A DNA stretch of 64,000 nt, taken from assembly GCA_914767715.1 (NCBI GenBank), contig OU612065.1, positions 3,412,001 through 3,476,000 of the forward strand, in the 5' to 3' direction. Source of the DNA: Membranipora membranacea. Taxonomy: Eukaryota > Bryozoa > Gymnolaemata > Cheilostomatida > Membraniporidae. The notes beneath the pieces are model-generated. The model was given only the letters and a program-made list of their open reading frames with translations, did not search any database and had not been told where the DNA came from. Below, one piece after another: positions 1-15,100 of this stretch (the first letter of the stretch is position 1; each line of letters starts with the position of its first letter). The position numbers were made by a program, and so were the translations under genes.

Positions 1-45
1 CTAGTTCTTTCAACACACTCCTAGTACATGTTATTGTTTTCGTAG

Positions 46-166
46 GGAGAAGATTCTCAATTTCCTGTTCGTGACAATGTATGGAAACTGGAAATTACTT
101 TCACAAAGACAGATGATAATCTGCCTGTGTCAGCTGATGTCTCTGTAACTGGATGTTTCAAGCAGT
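46..166 (+). CDS. Unit 0, exon E4 only (end of a domain B)
   Basis: This 121-bp exon follows a cgtag acceptor and ends at a gtgagt donor in phase 1. It encodes 40 residues from GEDSQFPV to VTGCFKQ, the C-terminal strand region and closing Cys of a B domain whose first part lies upstream of the window. VTGCF replaces the usual LLGCF and the body (DNVWKLEITFTKTDDN) is unlike the neighbouring units, so this cassette belongs to a more divergent part of the array. The 352-bp intron that follows (167-518) shows nothing I recognise. Confidence 0.8.
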
Positions 167-3100
167 GTGAGTACTTGGTAAAACCTGAATTCTCTATGGA
201 TGTATCAATGAATTTTCAGCGAAACACTTTACATAATTACTTTGTGTGTTCCAAAACACATGCGTATATTGCAATCTGCATTCAGACATATATATGTATA
301 AAAAGCTGTTTAACATAAATGTATACTGCCATATATATACATTATCCTAATTGATGAAATGTTTGTTTGTGTTTTAAAGTGATCCTTATAATAAGATTGA
401 TGCTGATTGCAGCTCCATAGTAGATAGATATGCCCATAAAAAACTGGCTTTATTGTGCTTGCATTAATCTATAATCAACATTTTGCCAACTGATGAGTTT
501 TATCACATTTTGTTGTAGTGTTGACAACCACACCGCTACCAACACAAGGAACCACATCGGAAGGGGAAATAACTACCCCAACTACCACAAGTCCAGCTGA
601 AGTATGTGAACGCGTGCTCGGTATGGATGATCCTCAACTCGTCCCTGATCGGTTCATTGAGGTATGATAGAGAAACAGATTTTATTATGATATGTACCGA
701 TTTAAATGCTAAGCTACATAAAGTTGTCAACAGTATTGGTAGGTGAGAAAATTGAGCTTTCAATCAGCATTATCAAATAATTACTTCCATCTGATGGAGG
801 CTTGCATAAATACATACCACCGATGCTTTGTTGTTTGATGAGAATATTTGGAACTTTTTGATAAGGTCACATCAGGAGATAAGAGTGATATAAGACCAGA
901 GGCCGACACTCCCTGGACAGGTAGTGATGATGTTATACAAATCATAAAGGTGACCGTCTCAGAAGATCCAGAGGAGCCAACATATGTCGAATCAGTCACT
1001 GTGGCAACTCTGGAAAATGTGGATGAGCTCGAAATACGCAAAGTGAAAACTTTGGGCGGACCAGAAGAGATTATCGAGAGGGATGAGGTTAGATTTGTGT
1101 ATATATGAGTGTCTTTATATTTTTTTGCAACAGTACAGTGTCATGATTTGGGAGAAGTCTTTATATCATATTTTATGACCATTGGAGAAAACCAACAAAA
1201 ATTATTAACCGTTTATTGTTTTACAGAACCCAGAACCAAATAAAGTTTATGAGGTTGATGAGTCGCTGTTTGCTGTCATAATCGTGCTGATCAAAGATGT
1301 GGAATCGAGCGATCCAGCCCAGGCCCAGTTTGATCTGTTAGCCTGCTTCAAACCTGTACAAGAAACGACAACATCAGCTGAGGCAACAACTCCAGGTGGG
1401 CCTTCCACTTCTCCTGGAGCAGTTACTGAGGTAACTATTACTCCAGGAGGTACAACCCCTGCTGAGACAACTTCAGCTGTAGAAGAAACTACTCCTGTAC
1501 CAGGCACTACAACCACTGAGAAACCATGTCCCATAGTAGAGGGCATGGATGAGCCTCAGCTTATACCTGATGACTGGATAACTGTCTCATCTGGTTCTCC
1601 TGAAGATATCAGACCTGACTCAGAGAATCCCTGGACGTCTGATCCAACTGATCCCGCTCCAGAAATCATCATTGACCTGCTCAACACTCCAGAACCATTT
1701 GAATATGTGGAGAGCATAACTCTGACTAAGTTAGAGAATGTTGATACTTATGAGGTAACAGTTTTCTCTGAGGACAAAACAGAGACTAGTGCACCTGTGC
1801 CAGCTGAGGTGAGTAAATATCTTTTGATAAAAACATGTGAAAATGCAGCCCTCCTGTTTCTTTTGTGAGCTCAAAATTAAATTATTTAACAGGGCTTCTG
1901 CACAAGTCCGTTACAGGCACATCAGCCATGATTGTATCAATGAGTTGTTACTTTCAACACCTCTGACCTTAAAAACGCTACAGCCTTGATCGAGTGACTG
2001 TCACTCAGTTGATAGTAATTTACTTATTTATTTTCTTAATTCAGGAGCCGGAGTCATTATTCCCAGTCGCTGAGAACCCATATAAGATAGTTGTGAAGTT
2101 TGTGAAGGAAGATCCTGATCAACCAGTCACTGCTGATTTGTCTGTGCTTGGCTGCTTTGAGCTTTGTAAGTGAATCGTCTTGAAGCAGTTGGATTGTCTC
2201 CTCTCTTCAGATATTATGTGTAAATGTGAAAAAAATAAGTTGTCTTGTTGAAATATTTAATTTAGAATGTGATACATCATTTTATTAACAGATGAATGTT
2301 CTTTCTCTGTTGATAACAGTACCAACCACAACGACTGAGGCTCCCACATCTCCGAGAACAACAAGAACCACTTCTGAGGGAGAAATAGTTACTACAACCA
2401 CCCCTGGACAGCCAACAACTACAACACCTGGTGAAGTGTGTGAGAAAGTTCTCGGTATGGATGATCCACAGCTGGTTCCTGATAGATTTATCGAAGTAAG
2501 TCAAAATGTTTCTAATAAATTCTTGAGCATTATCATAACCATTATCAACAGTTAATAACTGTTATAAACTATTGATAAATATTAATAAATATTAATAAAT
2601 ATTAATAAATATTGTTACTGCTTTGTAGTGCATCAATCTCCAGCCATAGTCGTATACTAGAAATCAGGTGATGTCAAATAAGTTAATCGATGATTTCATC
2701 CAATGAGCACCATGTATGAGATGGACATGCAGATGATACAATTAAACCAATATTTTATGTGCAAATATCTTTCTCATTATTGTAGGTGACTTCAGGTGAT
2801 AAGAGTAACATCAGACCAGAGTCTGCTCAACCTTGGGTACCAGATGAGATGGCTCCAACTGTCAGTGTGGTTCTCTCAGAGGATCCTGATGAACCAACAT
2901 ATCTGGAGGCAGTGAAACTTACCACTTTAGAGAATGTGGATGAAGTTCAGATTAGAATTGTCAGGACATTCAATGGCCCTGAAGAGGTCGTTGAAACAGA
3001 CACTGTGAGTTTTATTGATAAATGCAGCAATACAAATATTATCTCAATGGAAAGATTATTGTGGACAATTCAAAAGTTTTTGGAGCCAGCTGTTGAAGCA

Positions 3101-6100
3101 CAGAAGACCATGCTGGCTTCTTTGACAGCGATCACTTTCACCCTGCAATCACACTAAAATAGATGTCTCAATATTGAACACACAATAATATTAACCAGCA
3201 TTCACATCTCACTCTCATTCAGTCATCACTTACTAACTCATGTACTTATACAGACTCTGTCATTACTTCATGTTTCAGGATCCTGCTCCCGAGAAAGAAT
3301 ATACTGTCGATGAGCCGGCTTTCAAAGTCATAGTGTTCTTCATTAGACCTGAGGATTCATCTTCACCAGTAGAAGCTCAACTCAATTTGTTGGGTTGTTT
3401 CAAACCTGTACCAGTAACCACAACAGGAGCTGAGGCAACAACTCCAGCTGAAGGTACAACTCCAGCTGAGGGAACAACAGGAGCTGAGGGTACAACTCTA
3501 GGTGAGGGAACAACTCTAGGTGAGGGAACAACTCAAGGTGAGGGAACAACAGGAGTTGAGGGTACAACTCTAGGTGAGGGAACAACTCTAGGTGAGGGAA
3601 CAACTCTAGGTGAGGGAACAACTCCAGCTGAGGGAACAACAGGAGTTGAGGGTACAACTCTAGGCGAGGGAACAACTCTAGGTGAGGGAACAACTCAAGG
3701 TGAGGGAACAACCTTAGGTGAGGGTACAACTCCAGCTGAGGGAACAACACCAGCTGGAGAAACTACAACTGTGTCCGGCACTACACCATGTCCCATAGTA
3801 GATGGTATGGATGCACCTCAGATTATACCTGATGACTGGATAACAGTTTCATCTGGTTCTCCTGAAGATATCAGACCTGACTCAGAGAACCCCTGGACGT
3901 CTGATCCTGAGGATCCAGCTCCAGTAATCACTATTGACTTGGATGAGACTCCTGAGCCGAATGAATATGTTGAGAGTATCACACTTGATAAGCTAGATAA
4001 TGTAGAGAGTTATGTAGTTACTGTGTTTACACCAGATGAAATAGTGACGAGTGATCCTGTAACCCCAGAGGTTTGTCCGCAGTCTTTAGTTGCCAAGAAT
4101 GATTTGTGTTGATGTTTCATTGTCTCACATCTTGATCACCTCGGTCCACACATTAAACATAATTACGGTTGAGGCCAGTCGAGCAGCAGGAAGTGAGCAA
4201 GTGCCCTGATTAGGAAATTTAATTGTTTACTTCTTTCCTGTTTTCACACATAAAATGCATACCAAAATAATACTATTCTCTCTAAAACCAGATCTATCAT
4301 GATAATGGTGTCAAAGAGTTGAAACCATTTTGCAACGCATGTGTCCTACCAAGGAGTGAAAGCTGTAACCCTGTTACTCCTTAGTCCTATAAGATCACTC
4401 TGAGCACATAATCAATCAGCAATTTGATACAAAAAAATTAATCTGTCCATTTCTTGTTGATTTATGTAAACGGCAGAGAGATAATTACTTTTTTAATATT
4501 TGTAGGATCCACAATCCATATTCCCTGTAGATGAGAAGACATTTAAAATAGTTGTGACTTTTACTAAAGAAGATCCAGATAAACCTGTAACTGCTGATGT
4601 ATCTTTACTTGGATGTTTCCATACCTGTAAGTTCAAGTCTTGTTTATGAAGCAACCCTTTCAATAAATCATCTCTAACAACTGGTTTTCTCCCATTTTTT
4701 TGGGTCGTCTCCTCTTGACCGCTAAACAATGATAGCCCTTAAAGATATGAATGGCCATAGCAAATGACAAATTATCCAAAAGGAACTGAAGTCCCATCTA
4801 TCCAGGGACTTGAAAATGTGTCCGATTTCAACACCTACTGTGATTGACTCATCTAAATTCATACTGCCTTTTGTGTCAAGAACTAAATTACATAGCATGT
4901 CTGACAACAGCCAAGAGATTAAGACAGGTTTTCTCAGAAAAGTGTAAGACTACCCTCATCTCTTGTTGGCCACACTTGCTATAAGATATATGTCAATAAT
5001 GAACAGAAATGGTCACTGACCAGGTGTTATGCTGGCATATTAGAGTTATAAACAAATATTATTGCAGTGCCCACAACGCCAGCCAGTACAACACCCGGAT
5101 CTACAAGAACAACTTCAGAGGGCGAGATAATCACAACTACTACACCTGGTGAAGTGTGTGAGACAGTTCTCGGTATGGATGATCCACAGTTGGTACCTGA
5201 TAGATTTATTGAGGTGAATATAGCCGGATTTACCTTATGATGATGTTTAACTAAAGCAGGTCTCATTTCTTTATAAAATTCATCAAATGTGATCGCAAAA
5301 AAGTGAAAACATTATGGCGGCAATAGAACATTGGTTGATTTATCACATAACCTCAAACTTTGTGAGTCGTATTCTCTTGACCGAAGGCAGTACCATGCTG
5401 AGGCACAATATCAGGTAGAGTGATTATAAATACTAAATGATCTGACTGTAACAAAATCTGTATCATCTAACAATGGACATATATCCTTCTTCAATTCAGG
5501 TAACTTCAGGAGATAAGAGTGGTATCCGCCCTGATTCTGATCTTCCCTGGATTCCTGAGGGATTCGCACCAGCTGTCAGCATTGTCCTATCAGAAGATCC
5601 AGAAGAACCAACATACCTAGAATCAGTAAAAGTTACTTCTCTAGAGAATGTTGAACAAGTACAGATAAGAGTTGTCAGGACTTTCAATGGACCAGAAGAG
5701 CTTGTTGAGGCTGACCAAGTAAGATCATCATCAATGTTATCTCAAAATATAGTTGTATGACAATATGGATGATCCTATTTTGAAGTACTGTCAATCTGAT
5801 CGCTTCGACTTTTCAGATTCTGAGAAAAAAAGATAGTTTTATTGGGGAGCAAGACCTGTCATTGAAGCGTGATGTCATATGACACATAGAATACAATTTT
5901 GCTTGATCATTACAGGATCCAGCACCTGAAGAAGAATACCCAGTTGGTGAGCCGGTGTTCAAACTGGTTGTCACATTCTTCAAACCAGAAGACTCACTCA
6001 ATCCTGTTGAAGCACAGCTCAATCTGTTGGGTTGCTTCAAACCTGTACAAGAAACAACAACAGCAGCTGAGGCAACAACTCCAAGTGGAGCTTCCACTTC

Positions 6101-9100
6101 TCCTGGAGCAGTAACTGGTACTACTGGTGAGGTAACTGTTACTCCAGGAGGTACAACCCCCGCTGAGACAACTCCAGTTGTAGAAGAAACTACTCCTGTA
6201 CCAGGCACTACATCTACTGAGAAACCATGTCTCATCGTAGATGGTATGGATGAGCCTCAGCTTATTCCTGATGACTGGATAACTGTCTCATCTGGTTCTC
6301 CTGAAGATATCAGACCTGATTCAGAGAATCCCTGGACATCTGATCCTGAAGATCCCGCTCCAGAAATCATCATTGACCTGCTCAACACTCCAGAACCATT
6401 CGAATATGTGGAGAGCATAACTCTGACTAAGTTAGAGAATGTTGATACTTACGAAGTGACAGTTTTCTCTGAGGACAAAACAGAGACTAGTGCACCTGTG
6501 CCAGCCGAGGTGAGTAAATATCTTTGGACGTAATATGTCCAATATGTTCAAAAGATAATAAGTAAAATTATTGATGATTGGTTATAAAAACTGCTGAAGT
6601 TGTGACCTCATACTGAGGGAAATTTTGAGAGAATACATTACTTCTTATGTTTCTTTTATGAGCTCAAAATTATGATATTTAATAGGGCGACTGCACGAGT
6701 TCATTTACAGGCCTATTGGCCATAATCACTATTATGTTAACTTTCAACACCTTTAACCTTGATCATGTGACTGTAAAACAGTTGATAGTAATTTCCTTTT
6801 TTACTCAACCAAATCAGGAGCCGGCGTCATTATTCCCAGTTGATGAGAACCCGTATAAGATAGTTGTGAAGTTTGTGAAGGAAGATCCTGATCAACCAGT
6901 CACTGCTGATTTGTCTGTACTCGGATGCTTTGAACTTTGTAAGTAATTCGTCTTGAACCAGTTGAAATGTCTCTTCTCTACAGATATTGCATGAGAATTT
7001 GAAAAAAAGTTGTCTTGTTGAAATGTTTGACTTCAAATGTAAAGCATTATTTTATAAAGAAATGTTCTTTATCTGTCGATTACAGTACCAACCACAACGA
7101 CTGAGGCAACCACATCTCCGAGAACAACAAGAACAACTTCTGAGGGAGAAATTGTTACTACAACCACCCCTGGACAACCAACAACTACAACACCTGGTGA
7201 AGTGTGTGCGAAAGTTCTGGGTATGGATGATCCACAGCTGGTACCTGATAGATTTATTGAAGTAAGTCATAATGTTTTCATCACATCCCCATGTCATAGC
7301 ATGATAACTAATACAAACATGTTATGAATCTTTACTGCTGGGTACCACATTGATCTCTTTCTATATCCTCATACCAGAAATGAGATGATGTCAAATAAGT
7401 CTATCGATAATTCTATACAAGGAGCACCATGTATAAGTAAGAGGTTGCATGCAGAGGATACAATAAAAACAATATTCTATCCTATTCAAATATCTTTCCC
7501 ATTATTATAGGTGACTTCAGGTGACAAGAGTAACATCAGACCAGAGTCTGCTCAACCTTGGGTACCAGATGAGATGGCTCCAACTGTCAGTGTGGTTCTC
7601 TCAGAGGATCCTGATGAACCAACATATCTGGAGGCAGTGAAACTTACTACTTTAGAGAATGTGGAGGAAGTTCAGATTAGAATTGTCAGGACATTCAATG
7701 GCCCTGAAGAGGTTGTTGAAACAGACACTGTGAGTTTTATTGATTAATGCAGCAATACAAATAATATCTCAGAGGCATGAATACTTGACAATTCGGAGGA
7801 GCAGAGAGTCAGGTGTTGTTGTGACTTCTTTGACAGCGATAATTTTCAACCTACAATCATACTTGAATGGATCTCTTAATATCGATCTCACAATAATATT
7901 AACCAGCATTCAATACTGTCAAGAATAGATGATCTTCTCATCATCACGTTTGGTCACTGATTGTAATTCAGACCAACTCATATTTCAGGATCCTGCTCCC
8001 GAGAAAGAATATATTGTTGATGAGCCGGCTTTCAAAGTGATAGTGTTCTTCATTAGGCCCGAGGATTCACCGACACCAGCGGAAGTACAACTCAATTTGT
8101 TGGGTTGTTTCAAACCTGTACCAGTAACCACAACAAGAGCCGAGGCTACAACAGGAGCTGAGGCTACAACACCAGCTGAGGGAACAACTCCAGCTGAGGG
8201 AACAACTCCAGCTGGAGAAACAACAACAGTGTCAGGCACTACGCCGTGTCCTATAGTAGATGGTATGGATGAGCCTCAGATTATACCTGATGATTGGATA
8301 ACAGTCTCATCCGGTTCTCCTGAAGATATCAGACCTGATTCAGAGAACCCCTGGACATCAGATCCTGAAGATCCAACTCCAATGATCACCATTGACTTGG
8401 ATGAGACACCTGAGCCAAATGAATATGTTGAGAGCATCACACTTGATAAGCTAGATAATGTAGAGAGTTACGTAGTTACTGTGTTTACACCGGATGAAAT
8501 ACTGACAAGTGATCCTGTAATCCCAGAGGTTTGTCTGCAGTCTTTAGTTGCCAAGAATGATTTGTTGCCAAGAATGATTCGTGTTGATATTTCATCTCTC
8601 AGATCTTGATCACCTCAGTTCACACATAATACATACTTACGGTCGAGGTCACGATTTTTAATTGATATTTACAAACTCATACATTTATTTAACTTTCAGC
8701 AAGACAAGTACCTCCTCCTTTGTTTGTAGGATCCACAATCCATATTCCCTGTAGATGAGAAGACATTTAAAATAGTTGTGACTTTTACTAAAGAAGATCC
8801 AGATAAACCTGTAACTGCTGATGTGTCTCTACTTGGATGTTTCCATACCTGTAAGTTGATGTCTTGTTTAGGAACTCATCTTCAAGAGATGGTCACTGCT
8901 GTGTTCTGAACTTTCATATGAGTGTTATTAACAAGTCTGACTAATTCAGTGCCCACAACGCCGGCCACCCTGCTGACTACGGTACATTCTGTTATGTTAT
9001 GTGATGATATACTGAATGAGAGTATGAACGTGACTCTCATGTTGAACTTGTAATAATGTGAATAACCAATTAATAAAAGGCTTGTTGATCTTTGACTTGG

Positions 9101-12100
9101 AATTTATTTTTTGTAATTCAAACCTTTAAAAAATATGTTTATAACTTATCTTTCTGTATGCAAATTTTGCCTGTTGGGCTCTTTTTTAGTGCCCACCACA
9201 ACAACCGGATTACCAAGAACAACTTCAGAGGGTGAGCTAATAACAACTACAACACCTGGTGAAGTGTGTGAGACAGTTCTTGGCATGGATGATCCACAGC
9301 TGGTTCCTGATAGATTTATTGAGGTAAATAAAGTTGATTTTATCACATAACCCTGAAATCTGTGAGTTACAATTCCTTGATAGGGGGCAGCACCATATTT
9401 AGTTTTAATACCAATGGAGGAGAAAAAAATTCTGTCAATGTTGTAAATGCATAGGAATATCCTGAAATACCTAACCATGCGATTCATACCCTTTTTATTC
9501 AGGTAACTTCAGGAGATAAGAGTGGTATCCGCCCTGATTCTGATCTTCCCTGGATTCCTCAGGGATTCGCACCAGCTGTCAGCATTGTTCTCTCAGAAGA
9601 TCCAGAGGACCCAACATATTTAGAATCAGTAAAAGTTACTTATCTAGAGAATGTTGAACAAGTACAGATAAGAGTTGTCAGGACTTTCAACGGACCAGAA
9701 GAGCTTGTTGAGGCTGACCAAGTAAGATCATCAAAGTTAACTCAATGTATTATTATATCAGCAGTTCTAAGCAGCAACATATGGTTAAGCCATTCTTGAG
9801 AAGCTTTGTTTGGTGGGTTGGGGGGGGGGGACAAGCTGTCTTAACCAGCCCATCGAACAAAGCTTGTCAAGGCAGGCTACATATGGATGAGCTTCACCTT
9901 ATTTTGAAATATTGATAAACAGAGACACTGTTAAGTGGATCCTGAAAGTACAAATAATTTGATTGGGCAGTGTCACAAACCCGTGTGTTTAATTACTTTA
10001 TAATTTTTTGGATCCACTTTATTATGCTGCATTGATATTGTTCATCAGGTGGCGTGCACCTTTACACACATTGTTGGGTTCTTTTTGCGTACTGTGTTTG
10101 CTTGGGGATAGATAACTGGATAATTCTGAGATGAGAGCTTTTTGTATAGAGAGGTCTTTGGTTCAGTGTTAAGGGAAAAAAATACATCATTACCCTCTAA
10201 GAATGTACCAGGTAGAAGGACTAAAAGTTGAAGCGTGAGTTCATATGATGCAGAGAATACAATTATGCTTGATCATTACAGGATCCAAAACCTGAAGAAG
10301 AATACCCAATAGGTGAGCCAGTTTTCAAACTGGTAGTCACATTCTTTAAACCAGAAGACTCCCTCAATCCTGTGGAAGTGCAACTCAACTTGTTGGGTTG
10401 CTTCAAACCTGTACAAGAAACAACAACAGCAGCTGAGGCAACAACTCTGGCTGAGGGAACCACTCCAGCTGAGGGGACCACTCCAGCTGAGGGGACAACT
10501 CCAGCTGAGGGAACAACTCCGGCTGAGACAACACCAGGTGTTGAAGCCACTACACCTGTACCAGGAACTACCACTACTGAAGTACCATGCGTAATAGTAG
10601 AGGGAATGGATGAGCCTCAGCTTATACCTGATGATTGGATAACCGTCTCATCTGGTTCTCCTGAAGATATCAGACCCGATTCAGAGAATCCCTGGACATC
10701 TGATCCAACTGATCCCGCTCCAGAAATCATCATTGACCTGCTCAACACTCCAGAACCATTTGAATACGTGGAGAGCATAACTCTGACTAAGTTAGAGAAT
10801 GTTGATACTTACGAAGTGACAATTTTCTCTGAGGACAAAACAAAGACTAGTGCACCTGTGCCAGCCGAGGTGAGTAAATATTTTTTGGACCAAATGTTGA
10901 AGAAAATTTTTCTAAGGTTCAAAACCAACAATCGTACAAAAGCGTTACATATTTTTTACGTATTACAGATGAAAAACAATCCATTTATACAAGCACAAAG
11001 TTATCTGCTAGATGTTGTACACGTCATCTGCTAGGTTTCATCTAGTGGCACATCAGCCATGATCATAACTACGTTAATCTGTTGATACCTTCAACAGAAT
11101 AACATGATGTAACTGTCAATCAGATTATTCTATGATACTTTTTTACTCAACCAAATCAGGAGCCTGAGTCATTGTTCCCAGTCGATGAAAACCCTTACAA
11201 GATAATCGTGAGGTTTGTGAAGGAAGATACTGATCAGCCAGTGACTGCTGATTTGTCTGTACTCGGCTGCTTTGAACTTTGTAAGTGAAAAATTATGATC
11301 CAGTTGGATTTTCTCCTCTCTTAAGATATTCGTGAGAATTTAAAGAAAAATTATTTCGGTTTGAACAAGGAGTTAGAGGAAATAACTCCTTGGTTTGAAT
11401 GCATCATTATAAATTTAAATGTTCGTTATCTCTTGATAACAGTGCCAACCACAACAACTGAGGCACCCACATCTCCAAGAACAACAAGAACAACTTCTGA
11501 AGGAGAAATTGTTACTACAACCACCCCTGGACAACCAACAACTACAACACCTGGTGAAGTGTGTGAGAAAGTTCTGGGTATGGATGATCCACAGCTGGTT
11601 CCTGATAGATTCATTGAAGTAAGTTGAAATATTCTCAACACACCCTCAAGTCATATTATCTAATTTTGGTGGATTTGTTTTTTAACCGCGAGAAGTCAGG
11701 TGATGTCAAATGAGTCAACAGATAATTCTATACAAGGAGCACGCATGTTCATACAGATAATACAATAAAAAAACAATATTTTAAGTGCAAATGCAATCTT
11801 CTTTCTCATTATTATAGGTGACTTCTGGTGATCCGGCTGACATCAGACCGGAGTCTGCTAAACCTTGGATACCAGATGAGATGGCTCCCACTGTCAGTGT
11901 GGTTCTCTCAGAGGATCCTGATGAACCAACATATCTGGAGGCAGTGAAACTTACTACTCTAGAGAATGTGGAGGAAGTTCAAATTAGAATCGTCAGGACA
12001 TTCAATGGTCCTGAAGAAGTCGTTGAAACAGACACTGTGAGTTTTATTGATTACCTATGGGCAAGTCCGAAATGTTCAGAGCCTGTTGTTTTAGCATGAA

Positions 12101-15100
12101 AAATCATGCGGCAATCATATTCACCTTTCATCTGCAAGCCTCTGCAAACATTAATATATTTATGATATCATAAATTGTAATAAAGATCTGTCTTCAGCAT
12201 CATGAAAAATCGATTATCTTGTTATCATCTCATTTGGTCACTATTTTTTTACACCAAAGACTTGATTCATATTTCAGGATCCAGCTCCTGAGAAAGAATA
12301 TACTGTTGATGAGCCAGCTTTCAAAGTGATAGTGTTCTTCATAAGATCCGAAGATTCACCTACACCCGTGGAAGCACAACTCAATTTGTTGGGTTGTTTC
12401 AAACCTGTACCAGTAACCACGACAGGAGCTGAGGCTACAACAGGAGCTGAGGGTACAACTCCAGCTGAGGGAACAACTCCAGCAGGAGAAACTACAACAG
12501 TGTCTGGCACTACACCATGTCCAATAGTAGATGGTATGGATGCACCTCAGATTATACCTGATGACTGGATAACTGTCTCATCTGGTTCTCCTGAAGATAT
12601 CAGACCTGACTCAGAGAACCCTTGGACGTCTGATCCTGAGGATCCAACTCCAGTGATAACTATTGACTTGGTTGAGACTCCTGAACCCAATGAATATGTT
12701 GAGAGCATCACACTAGATAAGCTAGATAATGTAGAGAGTTATGTAGTTACTGTATACACACAAGATGAGGTGCTGACAAATGATCCTGTTACCCCAGAGG
12801 TTTGGACATACTCACTAGACTATCCTTTCAACTGATTCAACTTCTCTGTTAGCTATCTGATTGTCAATCAGACTCTCTATTCTTGAATGTCTTTGAACAA
12901 ATTAGGTTGAGTGATACCAAGAAACCATAGCATAACTGTTTACTCAATCAAAGCCATGAACCACTCCATCCATCAATTAGCATTCTCCATGCCTAATAGC
13001 AAGTGCTGATAAATGTGTAGACAAATGTTTACACCGGAATATTCCCTGATTGTTTTGCAGGAGCCGGAATCCATATTCCCTGTAGATGAGAAGACATTTA
13101 AGATAGTTGTGACATTTACTAAAGAAGATCCAGATACACCTGTAACTGCTGATGTATCTTTACTTGGATGTTTCCATACCTGTAAGTTCTGTATTTGTGA
13201 CCTGTTCGTTATGGATGGATCTAACAAGGTGTTGCATTATTAATTTTTATGATTGAATCAGTCAAGTACAAAGCTTATGGATTGGATAGTACATGATATG
13301 TGAGGCGAGCGAACAAGTTTCGCTTCAACCTAATGATATACCGTATATGGTGTATGATTTTCACTTTCCAGTGCCCACAACTCCAGCTAGTACAACACCC
13401 GGATCTACAAGAACAACTTCAGAGGGTGAGATTCTGACAACTACTACACCTGGTGAAGTATGTGAGAAAGTTCTCGGTATGGATGATCCACAGCTGGTTC
13501 CTGATAGATTTATTGAGGTGAGTAGAGCCTTATTTTGTTCTCGTAACCACACATGGTTAACCAAATGCGTATGTAGGGCCTGATTCATTCTTCTAATTAA
13601 TGAGTAGTGTGTGAACTCTACCTACTGAATTCATATCCATCTTCATTGTAGGTAACTTCAGGAATTAAGAGTGGTATCCGCCCTGATTCTGATCTTCCCT
13701 GGATTCCTGAGGGATTGGCACCAGCTGTCAGCATTGTCCTATCAGAAGACCCAGAGGACCCCAATTACCTAGAATCAGTAAAAGTTACTTCTCTAGAGAG
13801 TGTGGAACAAGTACAGATAAGAGTTGTCAGGACTTTCAATGGACCAGAAGAGCTTGTTGAAACTGACCAAGTACGGTTATAAATTGTCTCGATATTTACT
13901 GTGTTAGCTTTAGTGAGCAAAAATAACTAGACTGCTATATGGAACGATGGAATGCAAGGAGATAAAAGGGATTATCTTTGGAACGTGAAATGAATGAATT
14001 TACTTGTGTATGCCTGAGAACAAATAAGGCGCGCAAAGATTTAAAATACAGATGACAACAGGTAGTAAATTATATTTATTATGGACGGATGGGTCTTTCA
14101 ATAAAAAAAAGTTGTCGAAATCTGATCATTTCTATAGCTGAGTTAGGTCATCAGGTAAAAGGACTTTCAGTTGAAGCATTATGTCATGATATCATTTGAT
14201 TATTACAGGATCCATCACCTGAAGAAGAATACCCAGTTGGTGAGCCGGTGTTCAAACTGGTCGTCACATTCTTCAAACCAGAAGACTCACCCAATCCTGT
14301 GGAAGCACAGCTCAACTTGTTGGGTTGCTTCAAACCTGTACAAGAAACAACAACAGCAGCTGAGGCAACAACTCCAGGTGGAGCTTCCACTTCTCCTGGA
14401 GCAGTAACTGGTACTACTGGTGAGGTAACTGTTACTCCAGGAGGTACAACCCCCGCTGAGACAACACCAGTTGTAGAAGAAACTACACCTGTACCAGGTA
14501 CTACCACTACTGAAGTACCATGCGTAATAGTAGAGGGTATGGATGAGCCTCAGCTCATACCTGATGACTGGATAACCGTCTCATCTGGCGTACCTGAAGA
14601 TATCAGACCTGACTCAGAGAATCCCTGGACATCTGATCCAACTGATCCCGCTCCAGAAATCATCATTGACCTGCTCAACACTCCAGAGCCATTTGAATAT
14701 GTTGAGAGCATTACTCTGACTAAGTTAGAGAATGTTGATACTTATGAAGTAACTGTTTTCTCTGAGGACAAAACAGAGACTAGTGCACCTGTGCCCGCTA
14801 ATGTAAGTTCTATACTACCGTGATTTCTGATTTTTTTTCTTGATAGAGAAAATGCAGAATGCATCAATGCGTGTTCTGCTCAACCATACACTGTGATCTC
14901 TGAGACCTGTGCCAAGTTTACCACACCAGCCCGTTTGTGAAAAGATGTCAATGCAATTAAATGTCATGTTGCTGAAGATAAACCTGTCAGTGTGCGAGAA
15001 TCCCAGTAAATCACTATCCAAATGATTATTTGTACCAACAATATTACATGCATCCTTTTTACTTTTACTATTGATCCAACCAGGAACCCGAGTCATTATT

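Noticed and set aside
2159-2170. An extra Cys after the closing GCF motif (GCFELC)
   Set aside because: The TGT arises by reading through the gtaagt donor; spliced mRNA gives a Leu codon there.
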